This document shows positions 17,473 through 27,255 of a stretch of DNA of 64,000 nucleotides, piece by piece. Within the stretch, counting starts at the first letter, position 1. The number at the start of each line of letters is the position of its first letter. A model generated the notes under the pieces. It saw only the letters and a program-made list of their open reading frames with translations, was not told the DNA's origin and ran no database searches. Origin of the DNA: Corynebacterium tuberculostearicum (GTDB lineage: Bacteria; Actinomycetota; Actinomycetes; Mycobacteriales; Mycobacteriaceae); the NCBI RefSeq assembly GCF_030503735.1, contig NZ_CP073096.1:992001-1056000 (forward strand). The letters are read 5' to 3'. A program made the translations under genes and the position numbers.

Positions 17473-18315
17473 TTACTTCTCGTTGTCTTCGTCTGCTTCG
17501 TCCTCGAGGTCGCTTTCCTCGCCGTCAAAGAATTCTTCATCTTCATCTTCGTCATCTTCGCCGAAGATATCGTAGACATCCGGCTCCTCGTAGTCCTCAT
17601 CATCAAAGGACACCAGCTGTGCCTCCCAATCCAGGGCCTGCTCAGAAACGAGGCCGAGGACATCGAAGAGGCGATCAAAGTCGGTATAGGTTCCGAGCTC
17701 CAGGGCCTCAGCGGGAACCTCCACGATGGGAGCCTCATCGAAGTCGGCGTTATCAAAGAGGGCGATGCGGTCAGCCTCATCAAGATCTTCGTCCTCTTCA
17801 TCTACCTCCCAGGCCTGGGCAACTGCCTCATCCTCAATGTCATCTAGGTCATCCTCATCAAAGTCGAAGGCGAGGAAGCGGACAATGGCGGACGGGACAC
17901 CGTCAATAGTTTCCACCAGAACGCGCAGCTCCGAGTCATTGGCAACTTCTGCAACGACTAAGTGCGGGTTGAGTTCGTCTTGGGCAAATTCCAGTTCCGC
18001 GATGCGCTCATCGGTGCCCTCCAGCAGGTCGCGCAGGACGGTGACGACCTGGTCGGTGGCGATGTGGCGGGATACCGCCTCCACGGCATCGTCTACAGAG
18101 AAGGCGACGGAGACAAGGACCGCCTCAAATTCCTCATCGTCTTCATCAACGTCCGCCGCGGCGATATAAACATTCGCTGCGGGGAGGAGCGGATCGATTT
18201 CAATAAATTGGATTTCCAGATCAGAGGTGATCGGAACGAACATGACGTCATCATTGACACGGGACTCGATGCCCTCGGCATCCAATGCAGAAGCAATATC
18301 TTCGAAAAAGCTCAT
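17473..18315 (-). CDS. Highly acidic protein of unknown function, 280 aa
   Basis: The N-terminal ~170 residues look like a compact alpha/beta fold repeated twice (SALDAEGIESRVNDDVMFVP; later VATDQ/VAEVAND segments), in the style of YbjN-like chaperone-fold proteins, though that comparison is tentative. The C-terminal ~110 residues are extremely rich in Asp and Glu, ending in a run of acidic residues (EFFDGEESDLEDEADEDNEK). No signal or membrane segment. The composition would give a very low pI. A terminator hairpin follows, and the gene appears to be transcribed on its own or after the carboxylesterase gene upstream is excluded by its downstream position. Function unknown. Confidence 0.75.
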   Translation of the reverse strand: MSFFEDIASALDAEGIESRVNDDVMFVPITSDLEIQFIEIDPLLPAANVYIAAADVDEDDEEFEAVLVSVAFSVDDAVEAVSRHIATDQVVTVLRDLLEGTDERIAELEFAQDELNPHLVVAEVANDSELRVLVETIDGVPSAIVRFLAFDFDEDDLDDIEDEAVAQAWEVDEEDEDLDEADRIALFDNADFDEAPIVEVPAEALELGTYTDFDRLFDVLGLVSEQALDWEAQLVSFDDEDYEEPDVYDIFGEDDEDEDEEFFDGEESDLEDEADEDNEK

Positions 18316-18396
18316 GGTGGTTTAAAATCCATCCTTCGGAAGCAGAGGTTCCCACGGTAGGCAAGCCGCCGCCCGCGGTCACTGTGAAGTCTACCG

Positions 18397-20106
18397 TCAT
18401 TCCCACCCGGATGGTTGAAAGCCCAAAGATCTCACAAGTTCCGGACGCCCGCTGCCCCACTCCAACATGTGGTAGCCCTCCCAGGCCTGGCGCTTGAGCT
18501 CGTGCGGAGCGTGCTCGATATAGGCCTCCGCATCGAAGATCATGGTGGCGCGTTGATCCACCCCATAGCGCGGCCAACTCACCTCTGGGCGGCCGCCATG
18601 GATGAAGGCGGACCAGTGTTGCTGCATGGTAGCGGTAAGCTCCTCCATTTCCGCACGCGAGCCCCAATTGGTCAGGAAAGATGCGCGCGAAGAGTAGGGA
18701 TCACCGAAGACATTACCCAGCTCCATCGAGTGCATCGCACCCAGCCCCAACCACTTGAGCACCGCGGAGGCGTAGTCAAAGCGGTACATCCACGTTGGTG
18801 CCGCCTGCGCATGGGCGCTGGCGATGCGGGTGGAGGGTGCCCAAAAGAGGGCGTCGGCAAGCAAGTGCGCAAAATCCTCCCTGGCCACCGCGCCGTCATA
18901 GGCGGCAACGACCTCTGGGGCGTGCTGGGGATCGAAGGAAGCTAAAAGGCGCAGGGCGGCACGCTCGCGGGAGCTCTGGCGCTGAAAAAGGAATTTGCCA
19001 AAGCTCGCCTCATCCGAATTGGTTCCTATAAGCAGCGGCACCTGATGCTGGTGGCCATTCTCAAAAGCGGCGATGGGGTGCTCTGGAATGAGTTCATCAT
19101 CCACCGTGGGCGCATAACAGGAGTTGAGGTGGATTAGCTCCCCAGCCCGCCACATCATAGACTGGCCGGACCGCACCAAATCGGCGTAGTTCTCCTGCCG
19201 CAAATCTTCCACCGAACTTCGCCGCGGCAAGGCCATGCGGTGGACCAGCTCGCGCGCCCACAGTGTGGACTGGGCGCGGGAATGGATCATGGCAATCGGC
19301 GGAGACTGGGCGATAGCGCGGTGGAATAGGCCCTTCGCGGGCGGGCTCGCCATCAAGGTCAATACGGCTGCACCACCGGCTGATTCACCCATCAGGGTGA
19401 CCGAATCAGGATCGCCGCCAAAGGCCGCAATATTGTCTCGGACCCATTGCAACGCCAAGATCTGATCGGCCACGGCCGGGTTAGCGCTGCAGTCCCCGCC
19501 CAAGCTGCGCAGATCCAAGTAGCCCAGGGAATTGAGCCGAAAGTTAATGGATACGTAGACCACGTCCATGCGGGTGGCCAGCTCAAAGCCGCGGAGCATG
19601 AGCATATGGGATGAACCCATAATGAAGCTGCCGCCGTGCAAGTAGACCACCACGGGAAGCTTCTCTTCGGTGCGTGGCCGCACAATATCTAGGTGCAGGC
19701 AGTCCTCGGAGCCAATGATGCGATCGGTCCACGAATAAGTGGGCTGCGGGGCCGGCGGGCCGAACTGGCTGCAATCACGTACACCTTCCCAGGACGGGGC
19801 CGGCTGCGGGGCGCGAAAGCGGTTATCCCCCGCGGTGGTGTCCCCGAAGGGAATACCGCGCCACGTCAGCACCGGGCCGGCACTAATTGGGCGATCGGTG
19901 CGCAAATCCTCTTCGATGACACCCCGCACCCACCCGGAGGTTGTACGCACCGTCAATTCATCTGCTAAGGCGTTTTGCGCCTCCTCGTAGGCGCGGCGGG
20001 CGCGCTCATGTGCTTGCATCGCTTTCAGGCGCGCCGCCGCGGAGGACTCCTCCGGAGGAAAATCCCCGGAATCGCGGTAGTTCTCGTGCGGCGTAACCAT
20101 ACTCAC
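18397..20106 (-). CDS. Type-B carboxylesterase/lipase, 569 aa
   Basis: Alpha/beta-hydrolase of the COesterase family that hydrolyses carboxylic esters. Visible landmarks: GIPFGDTTAGDNRFRAPQP, SEDCLHLDIVRP, the oxyanion HGGSF, and the nucleophile elbow GESAGGAAV with the catalytic Ser near residue 240. Acid and His residues should lie in the last third (for example near GAMHSMELGNVFG). There is no signal peptide; instead an unusual ~45-residue charged helical N terminus (AARLKAMQAHERARRAYEEA) precedes the enzyme domain. GTG 20106 and ATG 20100 are both possible starts. The 81-bp gap to the acidic-protein gene may allow co-transcription. Physiological substrate unknown. Confidence 0.88.
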   Translation of the reverse strand: MSMVTPHENYRDSGDFPPEESSAAARLKAMQAHERARRAYEEAQNALADELTVRTTSGWVRGVIEEDLRTDRPISAGPVLTWRGIPFGDTTAGDNRFRAPQPAPSWEGVRDCSQFGPPAPQPTYSWTDRIIGSEDCLHLDIVRPRTEEKLPVVVYLHGGSFIMGSSHMLMLRGFELATRMDVVYVSINFRLNSLGYLDLRSLGGDCSANPAVADQILALQWVRDNIAAFGGDPDSVTLMGESAGGAAVLTLMASPPAKGLFHRAIAQSPPIAMIHSRAQSTLWARELVHRMALPRRSSVEDLRQENYADLVRSGQSMMWRAGELIHLNSCYAPTVDDELIPEHPIAAFENGHQHQVPLLIGTNSDEASFGKFLFQRQSSRERAALRLLASFDPQHAPEVVAAYDGAVAREDFAHLLADALFWAPSTRIASAHAQAAPTWMYRFDYASAVLKWLGLGAMHSMELGNVFGDPYSSRASFLTNWGSRAEMEELTATMQQHWSAFIHGGRPEVSWPRYGVDQRATMIFDAEAYIEHAPHELKRQAWEGYHMLEWGSGRPELVRSLGFQPSGWE

Positions 20107-20216
20107 TAGCTTAGGACGCCTGCACGCCCTGGACGATCTAATAGCTGCACGGCGGCGTATTAACGCTGCCTTTACTATGCTGGGTTCAAATAAGTTCCAG
20201 CAAACGAGAAGGACAC

Positions 20217-20951
20217 ATGGGTTTATTTACTAAGGATAAGAAGGACAACTCCACCGAGGTGGACACCGTCGATACTTATGACATCGATCCGGAAGATAGC
20301 AATCGCTTTACCTCGGCGCTACACAATTCGCTGGATCGCGCGGTTTCCGTGCAGTCCAGCGTCATTATCAAGTACGTCGAAAACCTAAAAAAGCGCAATA
20401 AGAACGCCAGCGTGCAGGAACTGCAGGAACTCATTGACAAGCACTTCCTCAATATCACTTCCGGCACCGGCGCCGCGGCGGGTGCTTCCGCCGCCATTCC
20501 GGGCATCGGCCTAGTCACGGGCGCGGCAACCATTGCCGGGGAATCTGTAGTCTTTCTAGAGGCCGCTGCGTGGTATATCTTGGCCTCCGCCTACCTACGT
20601 GGCGATGATATTAAGTCCCCCGAGCGCCGCCGCGCCCTTGTACTTATCGTGCTCACCGGTTCAAAGGGCTCAGCCTTGGTGGATACCTTTGTGGGCGATC
20701 TCAATAGCGTATCCGGCATGCGCTCGGCCGCTACCCTGTCGCGTTTTTCCGGCCCCACGCTTTCCGGAATTAATGGCCGCCTGACCAAGCTTTTTACCAA
20801 GCAGATCACCAAGCGCCTGAAGTGGGCATGGGTTAGCAAGCTGATGCCGATGGGCATCGGCGCGGTGCTGGGTACCACCGCCAACCGCAAGCTGGCCAAG
20901 CAGGTAATTGAGCACGCCGGCGAGCAGCTTTCGCCGCTCACCCAAGCCTAG
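20217..20951 (+). CDS. Unknown protein with Gly/Ala-rich hydrophobic core, 244 aa
   Basis: A polar N terminus (~45 residues) leads into a helical region with LKKRNKNASVQELQELIDKH, then a glycine/alanine-rich hydrophobic stretch (GTGAAAGASAAIPGIGLVTG and following, about residues 82-120) that could enter a membrane. The C-terminal part is basic. The layout recalls EcsC-like proteins, but I would not name it. An AGAAGGACAC ribosome-binding site precedes the ATG. It lies just upstream of odhA in the same orientation, with 159 bp between, enough for a separate odhA promoter. Confidence 0.7.
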   Translation: MGLFTKDKKDNSTEVDTVDTYDIDPEDSNRFTSALHNSLDRAVSVQSSVIIKYVENLKKRNKNASVQELQELIDKHFLNITSGTGAAAGASAAIPGIGLVTGAATIAGESVVFLEAAAWYILASAYLRGDDIKSPERRRALVLIVLTGSKGSALVDTFVGDLNSVSGMRSAATLSRFSGPTLSGINGRLTKLFTKQITKRLKWAWVSKLMPMGIGAVLGTTANRKLAKQVIEHAGEQLSPLTQA

Positions 20952-21110
20952 GGGTAGCCGGGCACGGCTAAGTGGGGCTATTGATACCCCTAACATAGTG
21001 AGTTTAGGGGTATGACCCGTATCATGTAGGCAGACTCTTTGGCGAGCGGCCTATGCACTCGTCCAAAGGCCGCACTAAAGTCGAATAAACGACCATTTTA
21101 AAGCAGAGAA

Positions 21111-24100
21111 ATGAGGCGAATACCTGCCGTGAGCACATCGAATATCTTCGGCCCCAATGCGTGGCTGATAGACGAGCAGTTCCAGCAGTACTCCAAGGAC
21201 CCTAGCTCCGTAGATAAGGAGTGGCGCGAATACTTCGAAGCGAACGGCGCGCCTAAGTCTAAGGCCCCGGCAAAGGAGGCAGCGAAGCCGTCTAAGCCTG
21301 CCGCAAAGAAGACTGAGGGTACCACTACCGCCCGCAAGCAGGAGGCCCGCGAGACTAACGTAGAAAAGTCCGTGGCCAAGGCACAGGAAAAGACCGCCAA
21401 GGCAAAGCAATCCGTAAAGAAGCCCGAGTCCCCGCTCGACCACATTTCTGAATACAAGGGCGGCGAGGAGCGCCAGCTCAAGGGCATGTTCAAGGCCATT
21501 GCCAAGAACATGGATGAGTCTCTAGAAATCCCAACGGCTACCACCGTGCGCGATATGCCGGTCAAGCTCATGTGGGAAAACCGCTCCATGATCAATGACC
21601 ACCTCAAGCGCACCCGCGGTGGCAAGATCTCCTTTACCCACATCATTGGCTACGCCATGGTCAAGGCCGTGCAGCTGCACCCAGATATGAACGTGCGCTA
21701 CGAGGAAAGGGATGGCAAGCCTTATGTCATCCAGCCCGAGCACATTAACTTGGGCCTAGCCATTGACCTGCCGCAAAAGGATGGCTCCCGCGCCTTGGTC
21801 GTCGCCGCCATCAAGGAGTGCGAGAACAAGTCCTTCTCCGAGTTTGTTGAGGCTTATGAGGACATCGTTACCCGTTCTCGCAAGAACAAGCTCACCATGG
21901 ATGACTTCTCTGGTGTGACCATTAACCTCACTAACCCAGGCGGCATCGGCACCCGCCACTCCATCGCCCGCCTGACCAAGGGCGCGGGCTCCATCATCGG
22001 CGTGGGCTCCATGGATTACCCAGCCGAGTTCGCTGGCGCATCCGCGGACCGCTTGGCTGACCTAGGCGTTGGGCGCCTGGTTACCCTGACCTCGACCTAC
22101 GACCACCGCGTCATCCAAGGTGCAGAGTCCGGCGAATTCTTGCGCACCATTGGCCAGCTGCTTGTCGACGGCGCCTTTTGGGACGACCTCTTCTCCTCCA
22201 TGGGCGTGCCTTATGAGCCATTCCGCTGGGCACAAGATGTGCCGAACTCCGGCGTGGACAAGAACACCCGCGTCATGCAGCTCATCGAGGCCTACCGCTC
22301 CCGCGGCCACCTCTTGGCAGATACCAACCCGCTAGGTTGGGTGCAGCCGGGCCTGCCTCACCCGGACCACCGCGACCTCGATATCGCCACCCACGGCCTG
22401 ACCATCTGGGATCTGGACCGCACCTTCAATGTCGGTGGCTTCGGCGGCAAGGAGCAGATGACCCTGCGCGAGGTTCTGTCTCGCCTGCGCGCCGCCTACA
22501 CCTTGAAGGTTGGCTCCGAGTACACCCACATCCTGGATCGCGATGAGCGCGGCTGGCTGCAGGATCGCTTGGAGGCGGGCATGCCAAAGCCCACCAACGC
22601 GGAGCAGAAGTACATCCTGCAGAAGGTCAATGCCGCCGAGGCATTCGAGAACTTCCTGCAGACTAAGTACGTGGGCCAGAAGCGCTTCTCCCTCGAGGGC
22701 GCAGAGACCCTCATCCCCCTGCTGGATTCCATCATTGATACCGCCGCAGGCCAGGATCTGGACGAGGTCGTCATCGGCATGCCGCACCGCGGCCGCCTCA
22801 ACGTCTTGTTCAATATCGTGGGCAAGCCACTTGCCGATATCTTCGGCGAGTTCGATGGCAACTACAAGGGCGGCCAGCTCGGCGGCTCCGGTGACGTTAA
22901 GTACCACCTGGGCTCCGAGGGCCACCACCTGCAAATGTTTGGCGATGGCGAAATCAAGGTCACCCTTGCCGCCAACCCTTCCCACCTCGAGGCCGTCGAT
23001 CCGGTCATGGAGGGCATCGCCCGCGCTAAGCAGGACATCTTGGACAAGGGCCCAGAGGGCCACACCGTTGTTCCGGTCATGCTCCACGGCGATGCTTCGT
23101 TCACCGGCCTAGGCGTTGTCCAGGAGACCATCAACTTGTCCCAGCTGCGCGGTTACACCAACGGCGGCACCGTCCACATCGTGGTCAACAACCAGGTGGG
23201 CTTCACCACCACTCCGGACTCCGGCCGCTCCACCCACTACGCCACCGACCTGGCCAAGGGCTTCGACTGCCCGGTCTTCCACGTCAACGGCGATGACCCA
23301 GAGGCAGTTGTTTGGGTAGGCCAGATGGCCGCCGAGTACCGCCGCCGGTTTGGCAAGGACGTCTTCATCGACCTCATGGTCTACCGCCTGCGCGGCCACA
23401 ACGAGGCCGATGACCCGTCCATGACTCAGCCGGAGCTCTACTCGGTCATCGACGACCACCAGGCAGTGCGCGAGCACTACACTAACGACCTCATCGGCCG
23501 CGGTGACCTTTCCGCCGAAGACGCCGAGGCAGCTGCTCGCGACTTCCATGACCAGATGGAATCCGTCTTTACCGAGCACAAGGAAGCTGGTAAGGCTCGT
23601 CCAAAGGAACAGACCGGAATTACCTCTTCCCAGGAGCTCACCCGCGGCCTGGATACCTCGATTACCGCCGAGGAACTCGCCGAACTGGGTGCCGCATACG
23701 GCAACCCACCAGAGGACTTCGAGTACCACAAGCGCGTGGGCAAGGTAGCCAAGGAGCGCGAGAAGTCCTCCCGCGAGGGCGGCATCGACTGGGGCTGGGG
23801 CGAGCTCATCGCCTTTGGTTCCCTGGCTGGTGAGGGCAAGGTAGTCCGTCTGGCCGGTGAGGATTCCCGCCGCGGTACCTTCACCCAGCGCCACGCTGTG
23901 GCCTTCGACCCACGAAATGGCAACGAGTACAACCCGATGCACGCCCTCGCCACCTCCAAGGGCAATGGCGGCAAGTTCATGGTCTACAACTCCGCACTGA
24001 CCGAGTTCGCCGGCATGGGCTTCGAATACGGCTACACCGTGGGCAACCCAGACGCGCTCGTTGCCTGGGAGGCACAGTTCGGTGACTTTGCCAATGGCGC

Positions 24101-24848
24101 TCAGACTGTCATCGACGAATACATCTCCTCCGGCGAGGCCAAGTGGGGCCAGCTGTCTAGCCTGGTGCTCCTCTTGCCGCACGGCTACGAGGGCCAGGGT
24201 CCGGACCACTCCTCCGCCCGCATTGAGCGGTACCTGCAGCTATGCGCTGAGGGTTCCATGACCGTGGCACAGCCTTCCACCCCGGCTAACCACTTCCACC
24301 TGCTGCGCCGCCAGGCACTTGGCGAGATGAAGCGCCCACTGGTTGTCTTCACTCCGAAGTCCATGCTGCGTAACAAGGCAGCTACCTCCGCTGTGGAAGA
24401 CTTCACCGAGGTCAAGCGCTTCCAGTCCGTTATCAATGACCCGAACTACGTCGACATCGACGGCAATAAGGTAGGCGATACCGACAAGGTCAAGACCATC
24501 ATGTTGGTCTCCGGCAAGCTGTACTGGGACTTGGCCAAGAAGCGCGAGGCCGATGGTCGCGATGACATCGCCATCGTCCGCGTGGAGATGCTCCATCCGA
24601 TTCCGTTCAACCGCCTGCGCGAGGCATTCGAGGCTTACCCGAACGCCACCCAGGTTCGCTTCATTCAAGACGAGCCAGCCAACCAGGGGCCGTGGCCGTT
24701 CTACAACGAGCACCTGCGCCGGTTGATTCCGGATATGCCAGAGCTGGTACGCGTTTCCCGTCGTGCGCAGTCCTCGACTGCCACCGGTAATGCCAAGGTG
24801 CACCAGATTGAGCAGAAGAACCTGCTGGAAGAGGCCTTCGACATCTAG
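21111..24848 (+). CDS. odhA: 2-oxoglutarate dehydrogenase E1 with fused E2 acyltransferase domain
   Basis: Catalyses the oxidative decarboxylation step of the TCA cycle (2-oxoglutarate to succinyl-CoA). As in other Corynebacteriales, one 1245-residue chain joins three parts. First is a short E1-type N segment (NAWLIDEQFQQY) and an Ala/Lys-rich linker. Second is a succinyltransferase core without a lipoyl domain (~residues 105-345, catalytic HRVIQG near 331). Third is the thiamine-diphosphate E1 (GDASF near 660, NNQVGFTT after it). The lipoyl domains must come from the pyruvate dehydrogenase E2, giving a hybrid complex; in this genus OdhI inhibits OdhA. The start may be ATG 21111 or GTG 21129 (VSTSNIFGPN). 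A strong terminator follows. Confidence 0.96.
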   Translation: MRRIPAVSTSNIFGPNAWLIDEQFQQYSKDPSSVDKEWREYFEANGAPKSKAPAKEAAKPSKPAAKKTEGTTTARKQEARETNVEKSVAKAQEKTAKAKQSVKKPESPLDHISEYKGGEERQLKGMFKAIAKNMDESLEIPTATTVRDMPVKLMWENRSMINDHLKRTRGGKISFTHIIGYAMVKAVQLHPDMNVRYEERDGKPYVIQPEHINLGLAIDLPQKDGSRALVVAAIKECENKSFSEFVEAYEDIVTRSRKNKLTMDDFSGVTINLTNPGGIGTRHSIARLTKGAGSIIGVGSMDYPAEFAGASADRLADLGVGRLVTLTSTYDHRVIQGAESGEFLRTIGQLLVDGAFWDDLFSSMGVPYEPFRWAQDVPNSGVDKNTRVMQLIEAYRSRGHLLADTNPLGWVQPGLPHPDHRDLDIATHGLTIWDLDRTFNVGGFGGKEQMTLREVLSRLRAAYTLKVGSEYTHILDRDERGWLQDRLEAGMPKPTNAEQKYILQKVNAAEAFENFLQTKYVGQKRFSLEGAETLIPLLDSIIDTAAGQDLDEVVIGMPHRGRLNVLFNIVGKPLADIFGEFDGNYKGGQLGGSGDVKYHLGSEGHHLQMFGDGEIKVTLAANPSHLEAVDPVMEGIARAKQDILDKGPEGHTVVPVMLHGDASFTGLGVVQETINLSQLRGYTNGGTVHIVVNNQVGFTTTPDSGRSTHYATDLAKGFDCPVFHVNGDDPEAVVWVGQMAAEYRRRFGKDVFIDLMVYRLRGHNEADDPSMTQPELYSVIDDHQAVREHYTNDLIGRGDLSAEDAEAAARDFHDQMESVFTEHKEAGKARPKEQTGITSSQELTRGLDTSITAEELAELGAAYGNPPEDFEYHKRVGKVAKEREKSSREGGIDWGWGELIAFGSLAGEGKVVRLAGEDSRRGTFTQRHAVAFDPRNGNEYNPMHALATSKGNGGKFMVYNSALTEFAGMGFEYGYTVGNPDALVAWEAQFGDFANGAQTVIDEYISSGEAKWGQLSSLVLLLPHGYEGQGPDHSSARIERYLQLCAEGSMTVAQPSTPANHFHLLRRQALGEMKRPLVVFTPKSMLRNKAATSAVEDFTEVKRFQSVINDPNYVDIDGNKVGDTDKVKTIMLVSGKLYWDLAKKREADGRDDIAIVRVEMLHPIPFNRLREAFEAYPNATQVRFIQDEPANQGPWPFYNEHLRRLIPDMPELVRVSRRAQSSTATGNAKVHQIEQKNLLEEAFDI

Positions 24849-24864
24849 TTGCCTCTGCACCGCA

Positions 24865-24898
24865 TAAGCCCCAGTGAGGAGTTCCTCACTGGGGCTTA
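24865..24898 (+). terminator. Intrinsic terminator of odhA
   Basis: TAAGCCCCAGTGAGGA and TCCTCACTGGGGCTTA form a perfect 16-bp stem with a 2-base centre, starting 17 bp after the odhA stop. This is the strongest hairpin in the window. Confidence 0.9.
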
Positions 24899-24948
24899 CT
24901 CATGCCGGTGCCAACGTTCCTTAGAGCGACGGTTCTCGGATTTCTTCA

Positions 24949-25054
24949 CCTCTCAGTTTCTTACCGTCCTGCTTCCCTCCCTTCGCGCTCACGGGAAAGT
25001 AACTGCCGCGAGAATAGTGTGCCCCGGTGAGCGCGAAGGGAGGGAGTGAGAGGG
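24949..25054. repeat. Intergenic palindromic repeat, copy A
   Basis: Left arm CCCTCCCTTCGCGCTCACGG (from ~24975) faces right arm CCGGTGAGCGCGAAGGGAGG (from ~25024). Outer arms CCTCTCA (24949-24955) and TGAGAGG (25048-25054) extend the palindrome. The core CCTTCGCGCTCAC/GTGAGCGCGAAGG recurs at four other intergenic places in the window. T-rich sequence follows, so a second terminator function is possible. The rest of this 425-bp gap (25055-25273) holds no gene I can support, only an open frame without a start (see findings). Confidence 0.8.
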
Positions 25055-25273
25055 TAATTTTATTTGGACAGCCGTTTTCGCAGCAGCACGGATGCTCAGC
25101 CGTACTGAAATGCTAGGGAGTTGGCACCGGTAATGACTTCTATGTCGAGCCAGAAAGGCTCTTGGAGGCCGTCACGGACTCGGGAGCTGTATGCCCGACG
25201 GTGGGCTTAGCCTCGGGGTCTCAGGGTTATTGGCGTGCACGGAAACTTGCTCAATTTTGCCAAAGAAAAACTC

Positions 25274-26014
25274 TTAGGAACCACCGGTGAGATCAGACCC
25301 ACCGGAGGAGTCAGAATCGCCCTCTTCATTGAGGATTTTGATGCCGGAATCATGCAGCCAGGTGCGAACCACTTTCTCAACGTCACCTTTTTGCTCTGCC
25401 TTTTCCGCCATCTCAGAAATATCTTTTTGAGTGATGAATTTCGTGAGGGAGGCTACTGATTGGCGTTCCTCGCGGTCGAAGAGTTCGTCTTGGTAGAGAA
25501 CCACAAAGTTCTCTGGAAGCTCCGGCGTAGCGTCTTCACAACCGGTGGCGCCGGAAGGTTCCACCGTGCTCAAGTCGCTGGGAAGCGATGACATGAGCGC
25601 GATGTGCGTACGGGCTAGGTAGTCTTCACCGCCGGGCTGGGAAGCCTGTTGGGCCTTTCTATAGACCTTGGAGATTTCCCGCGCCTCACCGGGATTGAGA
25701 ACGCCTAGAAAAGCCCCAGTGCAGCCGACATAAAAGTTGCCACGCTGGTTCAAGGACCGCCCCGCTTTGGTCTCCTGAAAGATGTCTTCCGTCATGATGG
25801 AGGCCTCACGCCCCTGCCCCATCAGCTCCTGACGGAATATTTCCGCTAGTACCAACTGGTCGGTCTCATTGGCATCCACCAGGATGTCGATGGGCGCACG
25901 CTTGGCGTTTTCCGCATAAGGGTCCGCATCGAATTGGGAAGAGCAGCCGGCAAGCAGCGTTGCGGTCAGCACCACACCGGCAATGGCGCGGGCGGGGCGG
26001 GCACAGCTGCGCAT
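25274..26014 (-). CDS. Putative lipoprotein of unknown function, 246 aa
   Basis: A basic N terminus and hydrophobic helix end in the lipobox LLAGC at about residues 20-24, so the mature protein should be lipid-anchored outside the cytoplasmic membrane. The mature part has an alpha/beta start (PIDILVDANETDQLVLAEIF), resembling a substrate-binding or glycine-betaine-type fold only loosely. It has two Cys that could form a disulfide, and a Ser/Gly-rich C-terminal tail (DSDSSGGSDLTGGS). It is divergent from mrp. Position between odhA and mrp is, as I recall, kept in related species, but the function is unknown. Confidence 0.8.
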   Translation of the reverse strand: MRSCARPARAIAGVVLTATLLAGCSSQFDADPYAENAKRAPIDILVDANETDQLVLAEIFRQELMGQGREASIMTEDIFQETKAGRSLNQRGNFYVGCTGAFLGVLNPGEAREISKVYRKAQQASQPGGEDYLARTHIALMSSLPSDLSTVEPSGATGCEDATPELPENFVVLYQDELFDREERQSVASLTKFITQKDISEMAEKAEQKGDVEKVVRTWLHDSGIKILNEEGDSDSSGGSDLTGGS

Positions 26015-26120
26015 GGCGATACTATTCTCCTTTGGGGTAGGCGGCGCTTGATCGTCTAGCTGATTCTACACCGAGGGTGTGTTTACCTCCTGTTGCGGCG
26101 TGACTAAGATGGCAAGAGTT

Positions 26121-27251
26121 ATGTCTAGCGTTATTACTGAATCTGCCGTACGCGAGGCACTCTCCCGCGTCGAAGACCCCGAAATCGGCCGCCCCATCAC
26201 CGAGCTCAACATGGTGAAATCCGTTTCTGTCACAGGCAATGACGTCGCCGTAGAAATCTACCTCACCATCGCCGGCTGCCCCATGAAGTCCACCATCGAG
26301 TCCAATACGCGCGCAGCGGTAGAGGATATCGAGGGCGTTGGAAACGTCACCGTGACAATGGAAGCCATGAGCGATGAGCAGCGCCGCGAGCTCAAGAAAA
26401 AGCTACGCGGCGGCCAGGCCGAACCGGAGATTCCCTTTGCCAAGCCGGATTCCACCACGCGGGTCTTTGCGGTGGCGTCTGGTAAGGGCGGAGTCGGCAA
26501 GTCCTCTATGACGGTAAATATCGCCGCGGCGCTGGTACAGAAGGGCTTGAAGGTCGGCATTGTGGATGCTGATATTTACGGCCACTCCGTGCCTAACCTG
26601 CTGGGCTGCACCGACGGCCCGACCGTCCTCGATGATGAGATGCTATTGCCGCCGATTTCCCATGGCATTAAGCACATTTCCATCGGGCAGTTCGTCGAGG
26701 GCAACGCCCCGGTGGTGTGGCGCGGGCCGATGCTCCACCGCGCGCTGCAGCAATTCTTGGCCGATGTCTTCTGGGGCGACCTCGACGTGCTGCTTCTGGA
26801 CCTGCCTCCGGGCACTGGAGACGTCGCCTTGTCCGTAGCCCAGCTCATCCCCAACGCCGAGCTGCTTATCGTCACCACCCCGCAGGCTGCGGCCGCCGAG
26901 GTGGCAGAACGCGCAGGTTCCATCTCGCAGCAGACCCGCCAACGCGTGGCCGGCGTTATCGAGAACATGGGTGCCATGGTCATGCCAGATGGCTCCACCA
27001 TGAATGTCTTCGGCACCGGCGGCGGTCAGATCGTAGCCGATCGCCTCGGCGTCATCTTGGGCCACGAGGTTCCGCTCTTGGCTTCCGTGCCACTGGATCC
27101 GACCCTGCGCAGCGGTGGCGATGCTGGAACGCCAATCGTTATTGACGCCCCTGAGTCCCCCGCCGCTCAACAGATCCAAGCCGTGGCCGATAAGCTTGCC
27201 ATCCGCTCCGATTCCCTAGTGGGCAAGAACCTGAACTTGGGCGTGAATTAG
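26121..27251 (+). CDS. mrp: Mrp/NBP35-family Fe-S cluster carrier ATPase
   Basis: P-loop ATPase that holds a labile [4Fe-4S] cluster and delivers it to apo-proteins in the cytoplasm. The 376 residues contain an N-terminal MIP18/DUF59 domain (ALSRVEDPEIGRPITELNMV, then the Cys in IAGCPMKS) followed by the MinD-like ATPase with deviant Walker A ASGKGGVGKSSMTVN near residue 122 and the LLDLPPGTGD switch. The family's usual C-terminal CxxC is not evident here. I chose ATG 26121 (MSSVITESAVREAL); the frame remains open to 26079. Tail-to-tail with tatB at 4 bp spacing. Confidence 0.93.
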   Translation: MSSVITESAVREALSRVEDPEIGRPITELNMVKSVSVTGNDVAVEIYLTIAGCPMKSTIESNTRAAVEDIEGVGNVTVTMEAMSDEQRRELKKKLRGGQAEPEIPFAKPDSTTRVFAVASGKGGVGKSSMTVNIAAALVQKGLKVGIVDADIYGHSVPNLLGCTDGPTVLDDEMLLPPISHGIKHISIGQFVEGNAPVVWRGPMLHRALQQFLADVFWGDLDVLLLDLPPGTGDVALSVAQLIPNAELLIVTTPQAAAAEVAERAGSISQQTRQRVAGVIENMGAMVMPDGSTMNVFGTGGGQIVADRLGVILGHEVPLLASVPLDPTLRSGGDAGTPIVIDAPESPAAQQIQAVADKLAIRSDSLVGKNLNLGVN

Positions 27252-27255
27252 CAGC

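Noticed and set aside
22332..24860. Long open frames on the minus strand opposite odhA (251, 366 and 206 codons)
   Set aside because: They are antisense shadows of a GC-rich, strongly biased gene: no family motifs, no ribosome-binding sites, and OdhA itself is unmistakable.
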